The notes under the pieces are model-generated. The model made no database searches. It saw only the letters and a list, made by a program, of their open reading frames with translations, and was not told the origin of the DNA. From an uncultured Methylotenera sp. (GTDB taxonomy: Bacteria; Pseudomonadota; Gammaproteobacteria; Burkholderiales; Methylophilaceae): 64,000 nt of DNA. The translations under genes and the position numbers were made by a program. The stretch spans positions 1 through 64,000 of the forward strand of contig NZ_CAMLGS010000006.1 of NCBI RefSeq assembly GCF_946479685.1, in the 5' to 3' direction. Positions 35,958 through 44,769 of this stretch are shown in pieces (within the stretch, counting starts at the first letter, position 1; each line of letters starts with the position of its first letter).

Positions 35958-37861
35958 ATACCATCATACAATTTGCCAGCAAGCTGATGAAAAACCTCGC
36001 CGCCAATACGGCTAGCGATGTGCATAAGTTTCATGGTGGTGTACATCCGGATGAGCACAAACACGAGTCCACCACCCGCCCGATTGCGCAGCTACCAATC
36101 CCAGAAACCCTGACTCTACCGCTACGCCAGCACATAGGCTATATCCCCAAGCTAAAAGTGCAGGTAGGCGATTACGTATTAAAAGGGGAGATGCTGGCCG
36201 AGGCTGAGGGCACGGTATCAGCTGCCATACACGCGCCGACTTCTGGCACCATTACCGCGATTGCAGAAGCCGTGATTCCGCACCCTTCCGGCCTGCCGGA
36301 CATGTGCATCACACTGACGCCGGACGGTAAAGATCAATGGAAACCATTAACGCCGATAGACTGGAAGCACACATCACATAGCGAACTGATTGCCAGCCTG
36401 CGCACTTCTGGCATTGTGGGCTTGGGTGGCGCCACCTTCCCCACACACATCAAACTGCGTAAAGATGGATTATCCGCCATCCATACCTTAATCATTAACG
36501 CAGCCGAGTGTGAGCCTTACATCACCTGCGATGACATGCTAATCCGCGAACGTGCAGATGAAATCAGCCAAGGTATCGCCATTGCCCAGCATCTATTAGG
36601 CGCGGCTAAAGTAGTGATTGGCATTGAAGACAACAAACCAGCGGCAGCCCACGCCATGAGGGCTGCCAGCCAAACCCTGGCTAATGCAACGGTCACCACT
36701 GTACCCACGCTCTACCCCAGCGGCGACGCACGTCGGCTCATCCATTTACTGCTGGGCGTAGAAGTACCGCATCACAAACGCTCAACCGAGGTTGGCATTC
36801 AGGTATTTAACGTAGCCACAGTACTCGCGATTTATCGCTATTTCACTTTTGGTGAGCCTAGCGTCAGCCGCATTGTCACCGTTACCGGCAATGTGGCCGC
36901 ACCGCAAAACTTTGAGGTTCTGTTAGGCACCCCTATGCCGTCACTAATAGCTGCCGCAGGCGGTGCCAAAGCAGACACTACCCACTATGTCATGGGCGGT
37001 CCGATGATGGGCTTTGATTTACCCAGCCTAGATGTGCCGGTCACTAAGGCGGCTAATTGCATTATTGCCGCCAGCCCAACCTTATTTGCGCCACCACCGC
37101 CAGCGCAGCCATGCATACGCTGCACACGCTGCGCAGACGCTTGCCCGGTCAACTTGCAGCCACAAGAGTTGTATTGGTTTGCCAAATCGGACAATTTTGA
37201 AAAAGCCCGTGATTACAACTTATTTGATTGCATCGAATGCGGTTGCTGCACTTACGTGTGCCCTAGCAACATTCCGCTGGTGCAATATTACCGCTATGCA
37301 AAAAGCGAGATTATTGCACTAGACAAAGCCCAGGAAGCTGCCGACTTAGCGCGTGAACGTAATGACTTCAGGCTAGCGCGCATCGAACGCGAAAAATTGG
37401 AGCGAGCACAGAAACATGCAGAACGAGCCGCCGCCGCGAAAAACAATCTAGCCCAGCCAGAGTCCGCAGAAGCAGACAAAGCAGCGAGCAACCCTGACGC
37501 GGTAGAAGCAAAAAAAGCCGCCATTGCAGCAGCGGTAGAACGGGCAAAAGCACTGAAGCTAGCAGCAGCCAACAATGAGGCGGCAAAAACTGACAGCGAG
37601 CAGCCAACAGCAGCCGAGCCGAGTAGCACTGAAGCCAAACCAGACAGCACCACGGCAGATGCCCAGGCAAAAATAGACAAAAAGGCATTGATTGCCGCAG
37701 CCATGGAACGCGCCAAAGCGCAGAAACTAGCCGCCGCGCAAGCAGGCGATGCCCCGAGAAATACGGACAACCTCAGCGCCAAGGTCAAAGCTGAAATTGA
37801 TGAGATTGAAGCCATACGCGCCAAGGCACAGCAAATGCTTAAAGATAAAGCACCTGACTAA
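35954..37861 (+). CDS. rsxC: NADH-binding subunit RsxC/RnfC
   Basis: 635 aa from the ATG overlapping the rsxB stop. Residues about 55-430 form the flavin/NADH-binding RnfC core, with [13 protein letters not shown] and [13 protein letters not shown]. Two cluster motifs [15 protein letters not shown] and [15 protein letters not shown] follow. The last ~170 residues are an Ala/Lys/Glu-rich, coiled-coil-prone tail with repeats of the [18 protein letters not shown] type, as in proteobacterial RsxC but variable in length. Third gene of the operon. Confidence 0.95.
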   Translation: MNTIIQFASKLMKNLAANTASDVHKFHGGVHPDEHKHESTTRPIAQLPIPETLTLPLRQHIGYIPKLKVQVGDYVLKGEMLAEAEGTVSAAIHAPTSGTITAIAEAVIPHPSGLPDMCITLTPDGKDQWKPLTPIDWKHTSHSELIASLRTSGIVGLGGATFPTHIKLRKDGLSAIHTLIINAAECEPYITCDDMLIRERADEISQGIAIAQHLLGAAKVVIGIEDNKPAAAHAMRAASQTLANATVTTVPTLYPSGDARRLIHLLLGVEVPHHKRSTEVGIQVFNVATVLAIYRYFTFGEPSVSRIVTVTGNVAAPQNFEVLLGTPMPSLIAAAGGAKADTTHYVMGGPMMGFDLPSLDVPVTKAANCIIAASPTLFAPPPPAQPCIRCTRCADACPVNLQPQELYWFAKSDNFEKARDYNLFDCIECGCCTYVCPSNIPLVQYYRYAKSEIIALDKAQEAADLARERNDFRLARIEREKLERAQKHAERAAAAKNNLAQPESAEADKAASNPDAVEAKKAAIAAAVERAKALKLAAANNEAAKTDSEQPTAAEPSSTEAKPDSTTADAQAKIDKKALIAAAMERAKAQKLAAAQAGDAPRNTDNLSAKVKAEIDEIEAIRAKAQQMLKDKAPD

Positions 37862-37908
37862 TGACCAAGCTACTTGTTAACTAATCTACTGCTATTAGGA
37901 TACGACGA

Positions 37909-38928
37909 TTGAACCGCTCACCCTACATCACTGATGCACCAAGCGTAAGCATGATTATGCTCAAGGTCCTGCTGGCACTGGTACCTGGCATCATAGCCTA
38001 CGCCTGGGTGTATGGCGCCGGTATTTTGCTCTCGCTGACACTCGCCACCATCACTGCATTAATCACTGAAGCCGCTATTTTAAAAATCAGGCAGCGCCCA
38101 ATCGCACCCAGCCTAGCCGATCTGAGTGCCGTAGTCACCGCTTGGCTGCTAGCGCTGGCTCTGCCACCACTGGCCCCTTGGTGGCTGGTCGTGGTAGGCA
38201 CATTATTTGCGATTGCAATTGCCAAGCAACTCTACGGCGGCCTAGGCTACAACCCGTTTAACCCGGCAATGGTGGGCTACGCCGTACTGTTGATCTCGTT
38301 CCCGGTCATTATGACCAAATGGCCGGCACCGCTAGAATTGGCGACAATGCCATTAGGGCTGGCTGAACAGTTCAGGCTGATTTTCGGCAATGCCTTACCT
38401 GCAGGCGTACCACTGGACGCGATCACCTCAGCCACACCCTTGGATTACCTCAAAACACAGCGCATGCTACAGCAAGAAGTGACCACCATCACACAAGCGC
38501 CTATTTTTGGTCACTTTGGTGCCAAAGGTGGCGAGATAGTCACTGCTGCGTATTTACTTGGCGGCTTATACTTATTGCAGCAGCGCATTATTTCATGGCA
38601 TCTGCCCACAGCATTTATTGCTGCACTCGCGCTCATCTCGTTTGTATTCAACACCGTAAATCCTGCACAATTTGCCGGGCCTGGCCTGCACCTAATGGCT
38701 GGCGCCACCATGTTATGCGCGTTTTTTATTATTACGGACCCGGTCAGCGGCCCCAGCACGCCTAACGGCAAACTATATTTTGCCGCAGGCGCCGGCGTAC
38801 TCACCTACTTAATCCGCGTCTATGGCGGCTATCCAGATGGTGTTGCCTTTGCGGTATTAATCATGAACATGTGCGTGCCATTGATTGATGCACATACCCA
38901 GCCACGTGTGTTTGGCCATAAGCGTTAA
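37909..38928 (+). CDS. rsxD: FMN-binding membrane subunit RsxD/RnfD
   Basis: 339 aa with a TTG start preceded by TAGGA 8 nt upstream. About nine or ten membrane helices (NqrB/RnfD family). DAITSATPLDYLK contains the Thr (SATP motif) expected to carry covalent FMN, and GYNPFNPAMVGYA and DPVSGPSTPNGK are family signatures. It forms the ion-translocating core with RsxG, A and E. Confidence 0.94.
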   Translation: MNRSPYITDAPSVSMIMLKVLLALVPGIIAYAWVYGAGILLSLTLATITALITEAAILKIRQRPIAPSLADLSAVVTAWLLALALPPLAPWWLVVVGTLFAIAIAKQLYGGLGYNPFNPAMVGYAVLLISFPVIMTKWPAPLELATMPLGLAEQFRLIFGNALPAGVPLDAITSATPLDYLKTQRMLQQEVTTITQAPIFGHFGAKGGEIVTAAYLLGGLYLLQQRIISWHLPTAFIAALALISFVFNTVNPAQFAGPGLHLMAGATMLCAFFIITDPVSGPSTPNGKLYFAAGAGVLTYLIRVYGGYPDGVAFAVLIMNMCVPLIDAHTQPRVFGHKR

Positions 38929-38930
38929 CC

Positions 38931-38962
38931 ATGAGTAAGCTATAATATGAGTAGGCTATAAG
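38931..38962 (+). repeat. 16-bp tandem duplication with mini-ORFs before rsxG
   Basis: Copies ATGAGTAAGCTATAAT and ATGAGTAGGCTATAAG abut each other and then the rsxG ATG at 38963. Each copy is a four-codon ORF (MSKL-stop, MSRL-stop) in a different frame. It is probably a duplication of an initiation region. Confidence 0.6.
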
Positions 38963-39664
38963 ATGTCTGAATCCATTATTAAACATGCCATTAAGACCGC
39001 ATGCACGCTCACCGCATTTGCACTGGTAGGCACGGCTATCCTGGCATATATCTTTATCATCACGCGCGCACCGATTGAAGCCAGTGAGGCTGAAGCGCGC
39101 TTGGCGCTGTTTTCACAGATCTTGCCACATGACAGTTACAACAATGACTTACTGAAGTCGGAACTTACCATCCCACCTAATCCATTACTCGGCAACCGCG
39201 TTCTCAGCAAAGCCAATATTGCCAAGTTAGGCGATGCAACAGTAGGCGTCATCCTGGAAGCGATTGCACATGATGGCTACGCTGGCGATATTAAGCTACT
39301 GCTTGCTATCCGTGCCGATGGCTCGATTAGCGGCGTGCGCGTGCTGGCACACAAAGAAACGCCGGGGCTGGGCGATTACATCGAGATTGAACGCAATGCC
39401 TGGATCACACAATTTAACGATGAATCTTTGGCTAAAACTGCTGCCAAAGATTGGGCGGTAGTGAAAGATGGCGGCAAGTTCGAATACATGGCTGGTGCTA
39501 CAATTACACCACGCGCTATCGTAAAAGCCGTATCTAAGGCATTACAGTTTTTTAATGAGAACAAGCCGTTGTTATTAGGAAGCAAGACTGCAGATAAAAT
39601 GCCGCCAGATAATGAAAGTGGTAAGGACGTAACGCCTGTAAGGACGCAACATGAGCCTCTATAA
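38963..39664 (+). CDS. rsxG: FMN-binding periplasmic subunit RsxG/RnfG
   Basis: 233 aa. One N-terminal membrane helix (about 12-35) is followed by a periplasmic FMN_bind domain. The covalent FMN site is the Thr in EYMAGATITPRAIVKAV (about 175). VLAHKETPGLGDYIE is the other family signature. It overlaps rsxE by 14 bp. Translation begins after two tiny duplicated ORFs. Electrons pass from its FMN to the membrane core. Confidence 0.94.
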   Translation: MSESIIKHAIKTACTLTAFALVGTAILAYIFIITRAPIEASEAEARLALFSQILPHDSYNNDLLKSELTIPPNPLLGNRVLSKANIAKLGDATVGVILEAIAHDGYAGDIKLLLAIRADGSISGVRVLAHKETPGLGDYIEIERNAWITQFNDESLAKTAAKDWAVVKDGGKFEYMAGATITPRAIVKAVSKALQFFNENKPLLLGSKTADKMPPDNESGKDVTPVRTQHEPL

Positions 39665-40343
39665 AGAAATCACCCTGAACGGGATCTGGAAGCAAAACCC
39701 AGGCGTAGTGCAGCTATTGGGGTTGTGCCCAACGCTGGCCGTTACCACTAGCGTGGTGAACGGGGTAAGCCTAGGCCTAGCCACGGTGTTTGTAATGGCA
39801 GCAGCCAATGGCTCAATTTCCCCCGTGCGCAAATATGTCCCTAACGAGATTCGTGTGCCTGTCTTTATTCTGGTAATTGCCGCCCTGGTGACGGTGATTG
39901 ATTTATCCATCAATGCATTTGCCCACCCGCTGCACAAGGTGTTAGGTATTTTCATCCCCTTAATCGTAGTGAACTGCATCGTGCTTGCGCGTGTAGAATC
40001 ATTTGCCGCGAAAAACTCGCCCATACCCTCCATCTTAGATGGCTTTATGATGGGCCTAGGCTTAACCTTGGTACTAGGCTTACTGGGCGGCATACGTGAA
40101 CTTGTAGGTAAAGGCACTCTATTCTCCGGCCTGGATTTAGTATTTGGACCAGCGGCCAAACAGTTTGTACTCACCGTCATCCCGGATTACCACGGCTTTT
40201 TATTAGCAGTGTTACCACCCGGTGCATTCTTGGGCTTAGGCATGCTGATTGCCGCACGTAACTGGATTGAGATTAAAAACAAAGCGAATGCGACCGATGA
40301 CCACACAGCGACATCTACGCTGCAGCCGACGCTACGTCCTTAA
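39651..40343 (+). CDS. rsxE: Electron transport complex subunit RsxE/RnfE
   Basis: 230 aa with six membrane helices, paralogous to RsxA. Signatures are NPGVVQLLGLCPTLAVTTSVVNG and IPLIVVNCIVLARVESFAAKN, holding the matching conserved Cys residues. It overlaps rsxG and is followed 17 bp later by nth, as in E. coli. The charged C-terminal tail is variable. Confidence 0.95.
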   Translation: MSLYKEITLNGIWKQNPGVVQLLGLCPTLAVTTSVVNGVSLGLATVFVMAAANGSISPVRKYVPNEIRVPVFILVIAALVTVIDLSINAFAHPLHKVLGIFIPLIVVNCIVLARVESFAAKNSPIPSILDGFMMGLGLTLVLGLLGGIRELVGKGTLFSGLDLVFGPAAKQFVLTVIPDYHGFLLAVLPPGAFLGLGMLIAARNWIEIKNKANATDDHTATSTLQPTLRP

Positions 40344-40360
40344 CCGATCAAACACGCCCT

Positions 40361-41026
40361 ATGAATGCAGAAAAACGCTTAGAGATTTTTAAACGCTTAA
40401 AATTAGCCATCCCCAACCCCGCCACTGAGTTAAATTACAGCACGACTTTTGAGCTGCTGATTGCGGTTATGTTGTCGGCACAAGCCACGGATAAAAGCGT
40501 CAACTTAGCCACTGATAAACTGTTTCCGATTGCTAACACCCCTGAAAGCATTTTGGCATTAGGGCTGGAGAATCTAGAGCACTACATTAAAACCATAGGT
40601 CTGTACCGCTCTAAAGCCAAAAACGTATTGGCCACCTGCCAAATACTGATACAGCAGCATCAATCGCAAGTGCCAAACTCGCGCAGCGCATTAGAGGCTT
40701 TGCCCGGCGTTGGCCGTAAAACCGCCAATGTGGTGTTAAATACCGCATTTGGTGAGCCCACCATTGCTGTAGATACGCATTTATTCAGGCTAGGTAATCG
40801 TATCAAACTCGCCACCGGTAAAACCGTGCTGGATGTAGAAAAGAAATACGTTAAAACCATCCCGGCAGAGTTTATGCAGGATGCGCATCATTTGCTTATT
40901 TTGCATGGCCGCTATGTGTGTACCGCGCGCAAGCCTAAATGCGCAGAATGCTGCATAGAAGACCTGTGCGAATATCAGGCAAAAGAATACTATCTGCCAC
41001 CTAGCGTTAAATCCAGCAGCAGATGA
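40361..41026 (+). CDS. nth: Endonuclease III
   Basis: 221 aa base-excision repair glycosylase/AP lyase for oxidised pyrimidines. The helix-hairpin-helix LEALPGVGRKTANVVLN contains the catalytic Lys (LPGVGRKTA), and VDTHLFRLGNRI holds the catalytic Asp. The C-terminal [4Fe-4S] motif is C-x6-C-x2-C-x5-C (CTARKPKCAECCIEDLC). It ends rsxABCDGE-nth and overlaps the FIST gene by ATGA. Confidence 0.96.
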   Translation: MNAEKRLEIFKRLKLAIPNPATELNYSTTFELLIAVMLSAQATDKSVNLATDKLFPIANTPESILALGLENLEHYIKTIGLYRSKAKNVLATCQILIQQHQSQVPNSRSALEALPGVGRKTANVVLNTAFGEPTIAVDTHLFRLGNRIKLATGKTVLDVEKKYVKTIPAEFMQDAHHLLILHGRYVCTARKPKCAECCIEDLCEYQAKEYYLPPSVKSSSR

Positions 41027-42102
41027 AAGTCGCCACCAGCATCGTATTAGGTCGGCAAGCTCTGCCAGCACTCGCTGCGCAAGCGGTTACCAATGCGATG
41101 CACAAAGCTGGTATAAGCAGTGCCAATGCGGTGCTACTGTTATTAACATCGGAGTTCGCCAGCAACCCGCAAGCCGCCATCAAAGCTGCGGCCAAGGCAG
41201 CAGCCTGCACGCAGGTAACAGGCTGCTCGGCAACCGGCATTTTTACTGAAGAAGACTGGGTGCTAGACACCCCGGCCGCTGCGGCCATGGTGTTTGGCGG
41301 CGATATTAAACTGGAGCTAGCGCGCGACAACCATGCGCAGCAGCCACTACTCACCATCGCTGCCCCCAGCGCCATTAACAGTATCTGGCTAGATCACCAC
41401 ACTCGCTACGGCGGCATCTCTGGCGACGTGACCGGCCATGGCCCATTCTCCGTATGGCAGAATGCAAAAGGAGATGTTACTGGCCACATCGAGATGTTTA
41501 TCTCCGGCGTGAACATGGCAACCAAGGCCGCTCATGGCTTAAGCCTGGTCAGCTCACCTAAGCCGGTACAAGCCTGCCAGCAGTTTGATTTACAGCAGCT
41601 AGGCAGACATAAAGCCATGAAATCATTACAAAAAGCGTGGGACAGCTATCGGCAAACAGCAGAGCCCTTGCCACTACACTTGATGATGGCGGTATATGCA
41701 GATAGCGCAGAGGCCATCGAACAAGGCAACTACCAGCAAACTACCGTAATCAGCTGTGATGAAGCGGACGGCAGCGTTACACTCGCACACGCAATACCTG
41801 TAGGGCAATATTTAAGCTGGGCACTACGTGACGCAGACAGCGCGCAGGCAGATATGACGCTTGCTACAGACGCACTCGCTACGAAGCTAGGCAGTAACCC
41901 GGATTTTGGCTTATTATTCTCATGCCTGGGGCGTGGGCCATATCTATACAATGGAGAAGACCTGGACTTAAAAGTGGTAACCAAGCGCTTTCCCAACATG
42001 CCACTATTAGGCTTTTATGGTAACGGTGAGATCGCCTGCATCAATGGGCAGAACCAATTACTGCCGTACTCTACTGTACTTTCATTATTTTCAGCACTCT
42101 AG
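41023..42102 (+). CDS. FIST domain sensory protein
   Basis: 359 aa. FIST N and FIST C domains (signatures QVTGCSATGIFTEED, AAMVFGG, GLLFSCLGRGPYLYNGEDLDLKVV, PLLGFYGNGEIA). FIST domains are ligand-binding sensory modules thought to bind small molecules such as amino acids, often attached to signalling proteins; here the domain stands alone, with no GGDEF, kinase or membrane part. Its ATG overlaps the nth stop. A DUF1841 gene and a sigma-factor gene follow on the same strand (gaps 21 and 1 bp). No function can be given. Confidence 0.85.
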   Translation: MKVATSIVLGRQALPALAAQAVTNAMHKAGISSANAVLLLLTSEFASNPQAAIKAAAKAAACTQVTGCSATGIFTEEDWVLDTPAAAAMVFGGDIKLELARDNHAQQPLLTIAAPSAINSIWLDHHTRYGGISGDVTGHGPFSVWQNAKGDVTGHIEMFISGVNMATKAAHGLSLVSSPKPVQACQQFDLQQLGRHKAMKSLQKAWDSYRQTAEPLPLHLMMAVYADSAEAIEQGNYQQTTVISCDEADGSVTLAHAIPVGQYLSWALRDADSAQADMTLATDALATKLGSNPDFGLLFSCLGRGPYLYNGEDLDLKVVTKRFPNMPLLGFYGNGEIACINGQNQLLPYSTVLSLFSAL

Positions 42103-42123
42103 GTAAATTTACGTAGGTATTTT

Positions 42124-42561
42124 ATGAGTTTATATAACCCCAGCCGCGACCAAGCCAGACAATTTTTATTTGACGCCTGGGCAAAATTTAAACAGCAAGC
42201 TCCGCTCACAGATTTAGAGAAAATTGCGGTCGAGGTGATGCAAATGCACCCTGAGTATCACGCCATATTAGAAGCGCCTGAGCGCTATATGCAGCAACAG
42301 TACTTTCCTGAAATGGGAGAAACCAATCCGTTTTTGCACTTAAGCCTGCATTTATCGGTGATTGAGCAAATAGCCATCAACCAGCCCATCGGCATCAAAG
42401 GCATTTACGAACAGCTCAAACAAAAGCACAACGACCAGCACCTAGCGCAGCACGACATCCTGGATTGCCTCGCCGAAACCATTTGGCAGTCACAGCGCAA
42501 CAATACGCCGTTAGACTCGACACATTACCTGAGCCTATTGCAACAAAGGGTGGCAGCCTAA
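42124..42561 (+). CDS. DUF1841 family protein
   Basis: 145 aa, helical and soluble. The start SLYNPSRDQARQFLFDAWAKF and the HPEYH...NPFLHLSLHLSVIEQI motif are typical of DUF1841, widespread in betaproteobacteria. Three conserved His (two in HLSLHLS) could bind a metal but this is not shown. TAGG precedes the ATG. Only 1 bp separates it from the sigma-factor ORF, so the two are coupled. Confidence 0.85.
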   Translation: MSLYNPSRDQARQFLFDAWAKFKQQAPLTDLEKIAVEVMQMHPEYHAILEAPERYMQQQYFPEMGETNPFLHLSLHLSVIEQIAINQPIGIKGIYEQLKQKHNDQHLAQHDILDCLAETIWQSQRNNTPLDSTHYLSLLQQRVAA

Positions 42562-42562
42562 T

Positions 42563-43120
42563 ATGCATAGCAACGTGCACGATTGGCTACATGCGCATGG
42601 GGATTACTTATATCGCTTTGCTTTGGCGCGTTTGAAGGATACGCACCAGGCAGAAGATGCGGTACAAGAAACCATGCTCGCCGCCATCAAGCACGATAGC
42701 TTTGCAGGTGATTCATCGGTGCGCACTTGGCTCACCGGCATACTCAAGCATAAAATCGTGGACATACAACGCAAGCTGCTGCGTGAACAGCCGATATCTG
42801 ACCTGATAGATCTAGATGCTGGTGAAGACAGTATGGACGACTTTTTTGATAAAACCGGGCACTGGCTAGATAAGCCGCAATCGTTTGAGATGCCTGACCA
42901 TGCGCTGGAACAAAGTCAGTTCTTGAGTATATTGGATGGCTGCATGCAAAAACTGCCAACGAAGCTAAAAGCCATTTTTATGTTACGTGACGTGCATGAA
43001 ATGGAGAATGAAAATATTTGTAAGGAACTCGATATTACGCCGACCAATGCTTGGGTAATGTTGTATAGAGCTAGGATGATGTTAAGAAAATGTTTAGAGC
43101 TGAACTGGGTTAATGGCTAG
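42563..43120 (+). CDS. ECF-type RNA polymerase sigma factor
   Basis: 185 aa. Region 2 (about 8-75) has DYLYRFALARLKDTHQAEDAVQETMLAA and the WLTGILKHKIVDIQRK stretch of region 2.4. Region 4 (about 130-180) has LPTKLKAIFMLRDVHEMENENICKELDITPTNAWVMLYRARMMLRK, a helix-turn-helix. It starts 1 bp after DUF1841 and is followed by a zinc-finger protein that is probably its anti-sigma factor. The pair precedes the Cys-rich peptide / MNIO cluster, which is probably its regulon. I found no clear promoter motif to confirm this. Confidence 0.92.
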   Translation: MHSNVHDWLHAHGDYLYRFALARLKDTHQAEDAVQETMLAAIKHDSFAGDSSVRTWLTGILKHKIVDIQRKLLREQPISDLIDLDAGEDSMDDFFDKTGHWLDKPQSFEMPDHALEQSQFLSILDGCMQKLPTKLKAIFMLRDVHEMENENICKELDITPTNAWVMLYRARMMLRKCLELNWVNG

Positions 43121-43129
43121 GTGATATCT

Positions 43130-43387
43130 ATGATGACCTGTAAACAAGCCAGCAAGCTCATCTCACAATCTCTAGATCGTCCGCTATCTTGGTCTGAACT
43201 TATGCAGTTAAAACTGCATCTGATGATTTGCGATGCATGCAGCCGTTTCAAAAAACAATTGAATCTACTGCGTGTAGCATTGCAAAATATTAAAACCAAT
43301 ATAGAAAACGATAGCGCTATTACGCTCCCATTAGCAGCAAAAGCGAGAATTTTGGAGCAGGTAGAATCTGACCAACAATCTCAATAA
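43130..43387 (+). CDS. Anti-sigma factor, zinc-finger (zf-HC2) type
   Basis: 85 aa from the ATG at 43130 (ATGs at 43130 and 43133, GTG at 43121; AGGTGA lies 7-10 nt before the ATGs). It carries a zinc-binding HxxxCxxC motif (LKLHLMICDACSRF, around residue 33) plus a Cys near the N-terminus, the ZAS/zf-HC2 signature. No transmembrane helix is visible, so it is a cytoplasmic anti-sigma factor, perhaps sensing redox state or metal through its Cys. It follows the sigma gene directly. Confidence 0.88.
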   Translation: MMTCKQASKLISQSLDRPLSWSELMQLKLHLMICDACSRFKKQLNLLRVALQNIKTNIENDSAITLPLAAKARILEQVESDQQSQ

Positions 43388-43434
43388 CTTTGATTCGTGA
43401 CAAGCAGCAACTCTTTAAATTAAAGGAAACGATA

Positions 43435-43773
43435 ATGAACAAAACACAAAAAACCATTTCTCTTGCTATCGGCGGCGCATTAGCACTTTCAGTTGCAGCA
43501 ACCACAGTAAATGCGGCAGAAAACCCATTTGCACTAAAAACCCTGGCAACAGGCTACCAAGTAGCAGATGCGCACGATGCCAAAGGCGCCGATGGTAAAT
43601 GTGGCACTGGCAAATGTGGTACCGCTGAAAAAGCTAAAGAAATGAAAATGCACGATGCAAAATGCGGTGCCGGTAAATCCGGTGGCGCAGAGAAAACCGC
43701 CGAGAAAGCTAAAGAAGGCGCATGTGGTGGTGAAAAAGCCAAAGAAGGCTCATGTGGCGGCGAGAAAAAATAA
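43435..43773 (+). CDS. Cys-Gly-rich RiPP precursor, HvfA/bufferin-like
   Basis: 112 aa from the ATG at 43435 (AAAGGAA 8 nt upstream). A signal peptide (residues 1-27, cut near VNA/AEN) precedes a low-complexity tail rich in Lys, Glu, Ala and Gly. Five Cys occur (56, 61, 77, 97, 107), each followed by Gly: DGKCG, TGKCG, DAKCG, EGACG, EGSCG. Two internal repeats are visible: GKCGT twice (54-63) and KAKEG(A/S)CGGE twice (91-110). The EGKCG-like motif is that of HvfA-type precursors that MNIO enzymes modify. Likely a metal-binding periplasmic peptide; copper is the known ligand of the group. An unmodified metallothionein-like protein is the alternative. Confidence 0.85.
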   Translation: MNKTQKTISLAIGGALALSVAATTVNAAENPFALKTLATGYQVADAHDAKGADGKCGTGKCGTAEKAKEMKMHDAKCGAGKSGGAEKTAEKAKEGACGGEKAKEGSCGGEKK

Positions 43774-43850
43774 GCACTAGCAAATTGCTATAGCGCGAGT
43801 TAAATCCACTAACAGCCATGATGTACCTAAAATGAGCCTGAGGTGAATCC

Positions 43851-44753
43851 ATGATAAATCGCAGTCCAATTCATGGTGCAGGTCTGGGGTTGAAGCGAGA
43901 GCTGATTCCCCAGATTCAGTCCCACGATAACCAGCCGCTCATCTCTAACATTCAATTTGTTGAGATCGCACCAGAAAACTGGATAGACGCCGGTAGCAAA
44001 GCAACAAAACAGCTGGATTGGTTTGCAGCGCGTTATCCCATCGTATGCCACGGCCTGTGCTTATCGCTAGGCGGTGTCAGCCCACTTAATACTGACTTTC
44101 TGCAGCAGGTTAAGCAGTTCTTAAACCGCTACGAGATTGATACCTATACAGAGCATTTAAGCTACTGCACAGACGCCTATCAAGGCAAACAGGGTTATTT
44201 ATACGACCTACTCCCCATCCCCTTTACCGAAGAAGCGGTGCACTATGTCGCACAGCGCATCCGCCAAACTCAAGACTTACTAGGTCGACGCATAGGCATA
44301 GAAAACGCCTCGTATTATGCGGCAGCGCCCATCTCGGAAATGAGCGAGCTGGCTTTTCTTAATGCGGTACTCAGCGAGGCCGACTGCCTGTTACACCTGG
44401 ATATTAATAACATCTACGTTAACAGCATCAATTTTAACTTTGACCCGCTGGCATTTCTGCGCGGCATACCGCAAGAGCGCATTATTTATAGCCATATCGC
44501 AGGGCATTACCAGCAATCACCAGATTTACTCATCGATACCCATGGCGAGAATGTGATCGAGCCAGTTTGGGCGTTACTGAAAGATGCCTACGACCTATTT
44601 GGTGTATTCCCGACCCTATTAGAGCGGGACAGCAACATCCCTACATTAAGAACCCTGATGCGCGAAGTTAATAAAATCGCCGACTTACAACGCCAGGCCA
44701 TTCCGCGCAGTACCAAAGCCAGCGCAAAAACACTGATGCCGCTGATGATTTGA
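43851..44753 (+). CDS. DUF692 multinuclear non-heme iron oxidase (MNIO), BufB/HvfB-like
   Basis: 300 aa TIM-barrel enzyme of the MNIO (DUF692) family. These enzymes use two or three iron atoms and O2 to convert Cys residues of a precursor into oxazolone/thioamide or related heterocycles. Conserved metal ligands are visible: FVEIAPENW (Glu38), CHGLCLSLG (His67), TYTEHLSY (Glu101, His102), GIENASYY, LHLDINNIYVN, YSHIAGH and TLLERDSNIP. GAGGTGA is 6 nt before the ATG. It lies 77 bp after the precursor gene and 16 bp before the DUF2063 gene. Confidence 0.93.
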   Translation: MINRSPIHGAGLGLKRELIPQIQSHDNQPLISNIQFVEIAPENWIDAGSKATKQLDWFAARYPIVCHGLCLSLGGVSPLNTDFLQQVKQFLNRYEIDTYTEHLSYCTDAYQGKQGYLYDLLPIPFTEEAVHYVAQRIRQTQDLLGRRIGIENASYYAAAPISEMSELAFLNAVLSEADCLLHLDINNIYVNSINFNFDPLAFLRGIPQERIIYSHIAGHYQQSPDLLIDTHGENVIEPVWALLKDAYDLFGVFPTLLERDSNIPTLRTLMREVNKIADLQRQAIPRSTKASAKTLMPLMI

Positions 44754-44769
44754 GTGGAGCCCACCCGCC

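Noticed and set aside
37294..37824. A long minus-strand ORF opposite the rsxC tail
   Set aside because: Its Ala/Ser/Leu-rich translation is the shadow of the Ala/Lys repeat tail of rsxC, not a separate gene.
42563..43120. Finding an ECF sigma target promoter before the Cys-rich peptide
   Set aside because: I looked for a -35/-10 pair resembling known ECF motifs before 43435 and 42124 and found none convincing.
43435..43773. Reading the Cys-rich peptide as a plain metallothionein
   Set aside because: A signal peptide, the EGKCG-like motifs and adjacent DUF692 and DUF2063 genes fit a modified precursor better. It remains a fallback if no modification is found.
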